Of a stretch of DNA of 26,699 nt, positions 19,647 through 26,699 are shown piece after piece; within the stretch, counting starts at the first letter, position 1, and every line of letters starts with the position of its first letter. Location of the stretch: the NCBI RefSeq assembly GCF_000090795.2, contig NW_003546296.1, forward strand, positions 24,285 to 50,983, in the 5' to 3' direction. The stretch is from Amphimedon queenslandica. Taxonomy: Eukaryota; Porifera; Demospongiae; Haplosclerida; Niphatidae. The notes below the pieces were generated by a model. The model saw only the letters and a list, made by a program, of their open reading frames with translations, had not been told where the DNA came from and made no database searches. The position numbers and the translations under genes are program-made.

Positions 19647-19814
19647 CTAATTTTTCCGTGTGTAAATTTAATCATTAATCTGTTAGCTTAATTATTGACT
19701 GGCTGGCATTTAAAATTAAAAAATAATTTTTTATTTAGCAAAGCACAAAAATAGGAAGTAGAATCACACTAACACTATATAACATCACGTTATAAGAAAG
19801 TTGGTACTATAAAA

Positions 19815-21908
19815 TTAGTAGACAACTACCTGTTTTTTTCCATAGTCACAGACGTACAAGAACCCATTTTTATCACACGTCAATCCTCTCGGTGCTTTGA
19901 ATTGATTGATGCTTCCTTCTCCTCCAAAGCTATTCACAAACATGCCCTCACTCGTGAAGACTGAGACCCTACAGTTTCCCTTCTCGCTGACGTACAGTAG
20001 GCCAGTCACTGCAGTGTCTATTGTGATCCCTGATGGGTTCTTTAGCTTCCCCAGACTTGCCGTTCCCTCTCTTCCAAACTTGATTAGGAACTTGCCATCC
20101 GGTTTGAACTTTTGGATGCGATGATTATCATAATCTGCAACGTAGACCAGCCCTTTACTGTCAATAGCAATGTCACGTGGAGACTGAAACTGCCCATTAG
20201 CTGATCCTTTACTACCAAACAAATGAGAGAAGGTTAGATCAGGATTCAGGACTTGTATTCGATTGTTGCATTGGTCAGCAACATAGATCTTTCCTGATGT
20301 GGGAGAAACAGCAATACCGTTAGGAGTATTGAATTGTAGTCGTCCACTACCATACTCACCAACTGATGCTACGTAATCTCCATTCATTCCTATTTTTAGA
20401 ATCCTGTAGCTATCGCAGACAAGAAGGAAGTTATCTGGTGTGAGTGCTGTATCAGCCGGTGAGATGAACTTGATGTCATCACTGCCTCCTTCTCCAATCG
20501 ACATCACTTTTCTTCCTTCGCTATCCAGTACAGTCACACGATTGTACTCTGTTGCTATGATCCGGCCATCATCATGTACCGTCACTCTGTAAGGCCAACC
20601 AAGATCAGATATGGTTTGTACTGGAGTGATGCTGTCAAGGTAAGGATTGATGGGGACGACTAGCGAAGTGTCCTCAAGTTGGACGTTTTGAACTTGTACA
20701 TCAACTCTGTAAACACCACTACTTGATTTGCAGTTTATGTGATATGTTCCAAGCTCTTCTCCAGCTCTCATTGTAATTTGAGATGGTTTAAACTTGATCT
20801 TACCAACTGGTACTACGCTGCACTCAACAGATGAGAGTTGAGTGAACAAAGGTAATGAATCTGGTGCTTCAACTGCTAATGAAAATGAGATTTCCTTTTC
20901 TTTCATGTGATGTTCAAGTTGGTCAATCTTCACTTTGCATTGTTGCAGGGTTTGTGGTGAATAACTGCTCTCAATATTCCAAATATTGTGTAGCGATTCC
21001 ATTACCTTGCTTTCGATGACAACAAGTCTGAGATCAGCATTTTCTATTGGTTGCAGTTCCTTAACATTAATCTGTGCATTCACCTCGCTCATCCTATCCA
21101 TCATTTGTTTCTTTGAGCTCAATACCTGCTGGGGAGTACCCGTCTTTAAACTCTGTTCCACGTATTTACAGATGTCATCAAGGAGGCTCAATCTATTTTT
21201 GGCTGATTCGATTTGGTTCGATAACACTTGAACTTTAGCTTCGGTGACCCTCTTTGCTTGGCTTCTCAGTTTCTTTTCCGAGTTACGAAGAGCATTGATC
21301 ATTTCCTCTACCATTTCATGTATTTCCTGTTCAACTTCTTCCCCTTTTTCTTCAATCTTTGCCTTCCTCTCTTCTAAAGTAGACAGTGCTACTTTAAGCA
21401 TTTCTACTTTTTTCTTTACTGGAATTAAGGATACTTCTATCTTCCCTCGTTGTTTTGGATAGACATCTGTAATGATGTCATATCTGTGGTTTTTGTGTTC
21501 ACGAACGGCGCAGTTGACGCAAATAATCTCATTGCAAGTTTCGCACCAGATTTCTAATGGCTTGTCATGATCTATACAGAACTTGAATTCGCTTTGAGGA
21601 TCAGATTGAGGATAAGACACTTCCTGTAGTATGTTGTGTGTGTCCTTGAGATTGTTAATGTGGAATGCTACAGGGAATGCTCCTGCTTCTCCTCCGGGTA
21701 GCTCAGTTTTATAACGACAGGTTGGGCAAGAGATGTAATACCCTGCTTTATTTTTTCCTAAGCTGAGAGGCAGTTGTTCCAAGCAGCCCTGACAGAAGGA
21801 GTGTAGACAAGGCAGTGTTTTAGGATTGGTGTACATTTCAAGGCAGATAGGGCAGGTGAGCTGCTCCTCCAGTTTCAGTATCCCTGAGGATAATGATTTG
21901 GCTGCCAT
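19815..21908 (-). CDS. TRIM-NHL protein (RING, B-box, coiled coil, filamin-like, NHL), TRIM2/3/71-like
   Basis: Probable E3 ubiquitin ligase and/or RNA- or protein-binding regulator. Intronless, 697 aa from the ATG at 21908. The frame is open to another ATG at 22055 (49 residues more), but homology begins after the inner Met. RING C3HC4 at about residues 19-66 (CPICLEMYTNPKTLPCLHSF, closing CPTC). One B-box2 at about 110-150 (FCIDHDKPLEIWCETC, then CVNC, EHKNH). A Lys/Glu-rich coiled coil at about 155-290. A filamin-like Ig region at about 345-425 (KFKPSQITMRAGEELGTYHI). Then about six NHL repeats, e.g. FNTPNGIAVSPTSGKIYVAD, FQSPRDIAIDSKGLVYVADY, FKAPRGLTCDKNGFLYVCDY. Only one B-box is seen. 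The orthologue cannot be named: sponges carry expanded TRIM-NHL families. A possible donor (CAGgtag) just before the stop could extend the C-terminus. Confidence 0.88.
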   Translation of the reverse strand: MAAKSLSSGILKLEEQLTCPICLEMYTNPKTLPCLHSFCQGCLEQLPLSLGKNKAGYYISCPTCRYKTELPGGEAGAFPVAFHINNLKDTHNILQEVSYPQSDPQSEFKFCIDHDKPLEIWCETCNEIICVNCAVREHKNHRYDIITDVYPKQRGKIEVSLIPVKKKVEMLKVALSTLEERKAKIEEKGEEVEQEIHEMVEEMINALRNSEKKLRSQAKRVTEAKVQVLSNQIESAKNRLSLLDDICKYVEQSLKTGTPQQVLSSKKQMMDRMSEVNAQINVKELQPIENADLRLVVIESKVMESLHNIWNIESSYSPQTLQQCKVKIDQLEHHMKEKEISFSLAVEAPDSLPLFTQLSSVECSVVPVGKIKFKPSQITMRAGEELGTYHINCKSSSGVYRVDVQVQNVQLEDTSLVVPINPYLDSITPVQTISDLGWPYRVTVHDDGRIIATEYNRVTVLDSEGRKVMSIGEGGSDDIKFISPADTALTPDNFLLVCDSYRILKIGMNGDYVASVGEYGSGRLQFNTPNGIAVSPTSGKIYVADQCNNRIQVLNPDLTFSHLFGSKGSANGQFQSPRDIAIDSKGLVYVADYDNHRIQKFKPDGKFLIKFGREGTASLGKLKNPSGITIDTAVTGLLYVSEKGNCRVSVFTSEGMFVNSFGGEGSINQFKAPRGLTCDKNGFLYVCDYGKKQVVVY

Positions 21909-22099
21909 ATCAGATATGTTACACAAGATAGGATAACAGTTGGAGGGGGAGTAGGGTGATATGAGCCCTGACTGTGATACTGGATATACTATAGAGCATG
22001 TGGTGAGATAATATCCTGCAATATCAACTGTCAAGACATTCCTTACTTGTGGCATGCACCTACATTAGTTGATAGCCAAATAAGGTTATCATGTGATAG

Positions 22100-22240
22100 A
22101 AAATTCATACAAAATCCAATTTTGATTGGAGCCAGCTCAAACTTAAAACACAACACAAGAACATGTATAGATCTATATGTATCAGGAAAAAATTTAAAAA
22201 TGGAGTCGTTTCAATTTAGACAAAAATTCATACTAGTACA
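22100..22240 (+). repeat. Single diverged copy of the ~186-bp repeat
   Basis: AAATCCAATTTTGATTGGAG, CCAGCTCAAACTT, ACAAGAACATGTATAG and ATATGTATCAGGAAAAAATT follow the block order of the family found at 11403-11806. It lies between the TRIM gene and the receptor gene. Confidence 0.75.
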
Positions 22241-22305
22241 TGGAATCTCTACGTCAGACTCTAATTGAATGCTGTGAACAATTTAATGAAATGCTTATCA
22301 TTCTA

Positions 22306-24193
22306 CTATAATAGTTCATTGTTATTGGTTTGTAGTGTTTTGCTGTTTGATAACCCATTTCTCTTGCAAACTATTCTCTTCACTGTACTCCAGTTAATGA
22401 CATAGAACAATGGACCTGCATAGAGGAAGAGATTTGAATGAAACCATTAAATTTTAATAAAACTTACCCAATGGGATAATACTGTCTAAAATGGTAATGA
22501 AATTTGGTAAACCCACTAATTTAGTAATAAAGGCACAATTTCCTTCGCTACCTCTAGCTTCACATTCAAAATATTCAAAAATAGAATTTATTATATTGTC
22601 CTGTCGTATGAAAAAAACTCCCAAACCAATAAACTTAATGAGGCTGCGAAAAATGTTTAGCAACAGAATAAAGAGAAGTTTCCTTTCAGCTGTTGTAAAG
22701 TGAAAAGTACTTTTAACCTGATGTCCATGGACTTCTTTTTCAGCTTGAAATAGTCCAGAGTTATGCTAAATCGAAAATTGAAATGACAGTTAAATTATAA
22801 TTAACTAAAGACTCCATTGATCTACTTGCTTTGTGTATAATCCTTATAACTGAAATCACTATTAAACTGTACATGCTGGTCAGCACTATTGGAGGAAATA
22901 TGGTAGTATATAACATGATATCAGTTTCTCTTGCAAAGCAGACAGTCCCTGGATAGTTAGCAATAACATAGGAAGGTGAGTTGGCAAATATAGTTATCAC
23001 AATACCAATAACAGGAAACAATAATCCTACCAAATAAAAACAGTGAAAGTAATCTGTTATGCTATTATGTCTATACCTAATAGTACTAGTATGATATGGA
23101 TGTAGCCACACTTTCCTGTTATCAGCAGTGATCTTGAATACAGTGGATGTAGCAGCTTAAAGAGAGTAGCAGCAGCCCAGGAAAACCACCAAAAAGAGGC
23201 TGATACAGTCATGTACTGATATGTGACACCTTAACATAGATTGCAGATTAAAGATTAATATTAATTTATTTTACCTGAAATTGTACAGAAAATTGACGGA
23301 TTGTCAACAGAAAAGAACAAGTCATCATTGGAATTGCAGTGTAGTACATTAGCAAGTGAAGAAATGAATACCATTACAGCTAAAATACCGTATAGCGGAA
23401 AATTTTTGTGGTCCAAAATTTTCGTGGATCCGTCCAAAAATCAATTTCGTGGCTTTAATTTTCGTGGTTTTCTACAATTCAGCCATCTTAAACCGTATAA
23501 AATCAATTTTCGCGGATTTTATTTCGTGGATTTTGAAAAAAACACGAAATCTGCGAAAATTTTGGGCCTCGAAAATTTTCCGCTATACGGTATAACACAA
23601 AATTATGACGATTTCTATCAGTAATGATGTAGATTTAGGTTACCTATAACGAAGTATGCAACAGTGACATAAATCACAAATACCGTTGGAAACTGGAATC
23701 TATAAATGAACACTCAATATAGTGAATAAGTTCAATAGTAAAGTTACATTATTTTATAACGGAATCCAGCGACAATGAAAGTCATTGTACAGATAATAAG
23801 AGCAAATCCAGATGAGAGCCCTGATAGAAGTAATGCAGCATTTCTGCTCATGTTCCAACTCCATTGGCTACAGATTGGACGACAATACCCGTGCTCTGTA
23901 CTGAAATAGAAATCTTCACTGCAGTTGAAGGACTCATTAGCTCCAGCTACAGTAAAATTGACTGTATTTGTGATGTCAGTGAAAGTAATATCACTATGCT
24001 TAGTTGTTCCTATATAGTATAATGAAAACTTCATTAAAACACTATAGATACAACATATATATACACTATCTCTTTTACCTTCAAGAGCAGTAGGTACAAT
24101 CAGTATAGCCAGTATAATGAGGACTATAACCACCAATAGCACTCTTTCAAAAATGAAACAAAAATAGGTACACCAGGATGAGAGCTTTTTCAT
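22306..24193 (-). CDS. Frizzled-like seven-TM receptor, paralogue A
   Basis: Eight minus-strand exons splice in frame to 425 aa: 24079-24193, 23748-24009, 23644-23699, 23379-23275, 23077-23229, 22826-23026, 22468-22743, 22306-22415. An N-terminal hydrophobic segment (VLLVVIVLIILAILIV) is followed by a short extracellular part with NFT/NES/NCS glycosylation sequons and four Cys (CSEDFYFSTEHGYCRPICSQ), then seven TM segments. Class F-like marks: a Pro-containing motif after TM1 (FQFPTVFVIY, cf. RYPERPIIFL), Cys pairs in ECL1/TM3, SASFWWFSW in TM3 (cf. ASSIWWVIL), YIHIIL in TM4, and a basic ICL3. The Wnt-binding Cys-rich domain is absent and the KTxxxW motif is not seen in the tail. It could instead be an adhesion/cAMP-type divergent receptor; the subfamily is not recognised. 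Intron 3 contains a MITE that touches the acceptor. Confidence 0.65.
23385..23593. mobile_element. 209-bp MITE with 22-bp perfect terminal inverted repeats
   Basis: The left end (ATACCGTATAGCGGAAAA continuing TTTT, 23385-23406) is the exact reverse complement of the right end (23572-23593). The interior has further self-complementary blocks of the type ATTTTCGTGG / CCACGAAA. A second copy ends at 1-22. It sits in intron 3 of receptor A, with one end four bases from the splice acceptor AG. Confidence 0.88.
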
Positions 24194-24278
24194 TTTATTC
24201 TTCCTTGCCAGCTTATAGTAGCCTCCAGCCTAGATCTGCACTGTGTACAGCCAGCTATAGCCCTCCCACAAAGTGGGT

Positions 24279-24537
24279 GGATGATAGCATGATGATAGTA
24301 TAGTATGCAGCATACTTCAATTACTACTAGAAGAGCAACATGACTGCCAATGTAATAATTAATAACTTTAAGGCCACCATACACTAGGCAACATGTTGCT
24401 AGCAACATGTTGCCTAGTGTATGAAGTCTAGTTGTACATATGTGTATTTTGAGTTCTAGTATGTTTATGCTTATACATATATAATTCATTTTTGCATTCA
24501 AAATTAAATAGCAATTAGATAATAGTCTATTTTTGTA
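24279..24537. repeat. Duplicated 5' flank of receptor A (copy R1)
   Basis: From GGATGATAGCAT through GCAGCATACTTCAATTACTA and AGAAGAGCAACATGACTGCC to ATTAAATAGCAATTAGATAA, this region aligns with 26518-26699 (R2). R1 starts 86 bp upstream of the receptor A ATG and R2 99 bp upstream of the receptor B ATG, so the promoter region was duplicated with the gene. A palindrome interrupts R1 only. Confidence 0.85.
24378..24423. repeat. Perfect 46-bp palindrome
   Basis: The two 23-base arms (CATACACTAGGCAACATGTT-GCT and its exact reverse complement) meet with no spacer. The smaller palindrome GCAACATGTTGC occurs twice inside, separated by TA. The paralogous flank at 26600 lacks it and reads a short unrelated sequence there, so it is an insertion or replacement, perhaps a minimal foldback element. 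Confidence 0.9.
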
Positions 24538-24735
24538 ACATGATAACATCAACATGTCAATGACTTTGACCTTATTTTAGAATAACTTCAAAAAATTATT
24601 AAGTACATGCAACTCTTCTGCTTGATGATAATTGAATAATTCAATCAACTAATGCAGTTATGTTGGAGCATGCTACAATTAAATTATCTTTTCATTTTAT
24701 TGTCATTAACAAAACTGTTCAGGTCATATTTCAAT

Positions 24736-24839
24736 GATGCTATACAGCATACATTCAATCACTACAAGAGTAACATGACTGCTAGCAACTTAATATTGCA
24801 ATATTTGAACAGTATAATAATATATTTGAGTTCTATGTA
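24736..24839. repeat. Diverged third copy of the flank repeat (R3)
   Basis: GATGCTATACAGCATACATT, CAATCACTACAAGAGTAACA and TGACTGC, ending TTTGAGTTCTATGTA, keep the block order of R1 and R2 but with many differences. It abuts the stop codon of receptor B (24840-24842), so it lies between the two receptor genes. Confidence 0.65.
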
Positions 24840-26419
24840 TCACTGATTTGATTTATCATGACAAATGAATTCCTTGGTAGCACTCCAATTAATGACATAG
24901 ATTAATGGACCTACATGTATAGTTATAAAAGAAATGTAATAGGAAACAAAGTAATTGGACTAACCCAATGGGAGAACACCAGCAGCTACTACAAGCACAA
25001 TCCTCAGACCAAGAAAAAAGCTGATATTTTGAACTAAATTACATTCCTCTCCACTACCAAAGGTTTCACATATAAAGTATTCCTTGAAGAATTTATTCAC
25101 TACTTTCTCAGTAAGTGTACTACGGAGTGCTATGATGATGAATAAGCAGATCTCAAAGAACATGTTGAGAATTAGAATGAAAAGGAGCTTCTTTTCAGCT
25201 GGAGTGAGACGGAATTGCTCACTTTGAGACTTCCTCTGTAACAAATGAATGAATAAAGCATGTGCATACAGCATGTATATACCTGCATTGCTTTATGAAT
25301 TTTTCTCATTGTTACAATGATCATTGCACTGTATATACTAGTAAGGGCTATGTTTGGCACTATTGCTGTGAAGAAAGCAATTCTGGAGTCACGACTCAGA
25401 CAAGCAGTTGGAGGAATATCATCAAAATTATATGGAGGAGAGGGGACAGTCAGTGATGTAACTAAGATGCTGATAAGAGGGATGATTAGTCCTAAAAATA
25501 ACACATTAAAGTATTATAGACAGCTTTGAACAGCATAACCTATTGACACTAGGGCAATGTGTATGTACCGATACACTCCTTTTATGTGCAGTGATCTTGA
25601 ACGTAAAGGAAATATCAGATCAAAGAATGTGACCATTGCCCAAGCAAACCACCAATGCGTGGATAATAAGATAGTGTAATGATGTACAATACCTATGTAA
25701 TATACAAAGAGTTAATATATTCTCTTTATGATAGCTTTGTTCAATATTTACCAGATATAGTACAAAAAGTTGTTGATTCATTAAGAGTAGAGAAAAGGTC
25801 GTCTTCAGAATTGCAGAATAACTGCTCATTGGCAAGAGATGAAATGTAAAATATGATATCTGAATTAAATAATAACTCAAGTAAATCTGTATAATTAATG
25901 ACTATACCTCCAAAGCAGTATGTAATGGCAGCATAGAGAACAAATACAGTTGGGAACTTGCATCTATTAAATATGACAAAAATTAGTTATAACATCTTGC
26001 ATATGATAGATATTACATTATTTTGTAACGAAATCCAGCAATGATGAAAGTTATAGAGGAAATGATTAGATCAAACCCAGCTACCAATCCTGAGAGCAGT
26101 AACAAAGCATTTTTATTACTATAATGACTCCATTGACTACAAATGGGATAACAGACTCCAAATTCAGCATTGTAGTAAAAGTCTTCACTGCAGTTTAAAG
26201 CACTGGTGTTTGGTCCAGTGTTTATCAAATTAGTTCTTTCACTATGTCTCTATTATAGATATTGGTGAATGCAATATGGTTGTCTTTTTGTCTTACCTCT
26301 GTGAAGTAGAGTATAATGGGAACTATTAGTATACCAACACTTCCTAGTAGTAACAGAACTAGGATCACTGGTATGATGGATCTCACAGCAACAAGGGCAG
26401 TCTTGCTTTTTTCAATCAT
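24840..26419 (-). CDS. Frizzled-like seven-TM receptor, paralogue B
   Basis: Eight minus-strand exons give 407 aa: 26297-26419, 26017-26249, 25908-25963, 25752-25859, 25540-25692, 25283-25491, 24965-25235, 24840-24910. Exons 3 (56 nt) and 5 (153 nt) have exactly the lengths of those in paralogue A, and the others differ little. Matching blocks: an N-terminal hydrophobic segment (VILVLLLLGSVGILIVPIIL), NCSEDFYYNAEFGVCYPICS, AGFRYKIICKFPTVFVLY, CNSEDDLFSTLNESTTFCTI, STHWWFAWAMVTFFDL, RYIHIALVSIGLIIPL and GPLIYVINWSATKEF. The start ATG at 26419 is the first clear one. The frame is open upstream to an acceptor-like sequence near 26457, so an additional 5' exon is possible. The C-terminal tail is only about 10 residues, shorter than in A. 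Function and ligand are unknown; the class F-like assignment rests on topology and a few motifs. Confidence 0.65.
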
Positions 26420-26517
26420 TGGAGGCAGTAAGTGAGGATCAAGGCCAATTAACACTGTTACATACCAAACTATCTACATTGTATGTGTGGGTGTATGTTT
26501 TATTAATGGATGATAGC

Positions 26518-26699
26518 ATAGTATATGCAGCATACTTCAATTACTACTAGAAGAGCAACATGACTGCCAATGTAATAATTAATAACTTTAGAATGCAATC
26601 TTTGAAGTCTAGTACATATTTGAGTTCTATGTTTATGTTTATACATAATTTATTTTTCATTCAAAATTAAATAGCAATTAGATAATACTCTATTTCTGT
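26518..26699. repeat. Duplicated 5' flank of receptor B (copy R2), cut by window edge
   Basis: Near-identical to R1 (24279-24537) over its whole visible length, except that R1 carries the 46-bp palindrome and short indels. It lies directly upstream of receptor B and probably includes its promoter. Confidence 0.85.

Noticed and set aside
21909-22055. 49-residue N-terminal extension of the TRIM protein
   Set aside because: Family homology begins after the inner Met at 21908 and the extension resembles no known domain; it remains possible but is less likely.
23301-23624. 107-codon plus-strand open frame
   Set aside because: It consists of the reverse strand of a receptor exon and MITE sequence.
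24190-24555. 121-codon minus-strand open frame upstream of receptor A
   Set aside because: It spans the duplicated flank and the 46-bp palindrome, has no homology, and the frame is not kept in the paralogous flank.
1-26699. Bacterial-type operon, CRISPR array, phage or horizontally transferred segment
   Set aside because: All recognised genes are intron-bearing or typical metazoan families with similar base composition; there are no regularly spaced repeats of CRISPR type.

Overview
This window looks like nuclear DNA of an early-branching animal, most likely a demosponge such as Amphimedon. That is a judgement from gene content and style, not a database match. The signs are AT-rich DNA, many introns of only about 40-60 nt with GT-AG ends, ten protein genes in 26.7 kb, short miniature inverted-repeat elements, and metazoan families (SH2-SH2-PTP phosphatase, sigma-1 receptor, UBIAD1, TRIM-NHL, Frizzled-like receptors). 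Gene models were built by hand from reading frame, splice sites and recognised family motifs. Where exon coordinates are given, the codon phases of the joined exons were checked.

Layout from left to right: USP5 (-, 5' part only) is head-to-head with SELENOK (+), a true selenoprotein gene with an in-frame TGA and a convincing SECIS element. Next comes a SHP-type phosphatase (PTPN11/PTPN6 orthologue, +), which converges on CYB5D1 (-). CYB5D1 is head-to-head with NAA38/LSMD1 (+), with 78 bp between start codons. Intronless UBIAD1 (+) converges on SIGMAR1 (-). SIGMAR1 is head-to-head with EMC1 (+, 16 exons), with 95 bp between start codons. EMC1 converges on an intronless TRIM-NHL gene (-). The right end holds two tandem paralogues of an 8-exon Frizzled-like seven-TM receptor (-).

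Four neighbours (SELENOK, UBIAD1, SIGMAR1, EMC1) encode membrane proteins of the ER or ER/Golgi, and EMC1 and SIGMAR1 share a divergent promoter. The CYB5D1-NAA38 pair is also a head-to-head neighbour pair in human, so it may be a very old microsyntenic unit. A perfect match to the RFX X-box consensus sits in its promoter, which fits CYB5D1's ciliary role.

Repeats: one MITE family (end at 1-22, full copy at 23385-23593), two other MITEs (5165-5327 and 18752-19044), a ~186/177-bp repeat family that occurs singly and in tandem, a perfect 46-bp palindrome, microsatellites, and a strikingly over-represented 10-mer CCACACCCAC. No tRNA, rRNA or CRISPR array was recognised.
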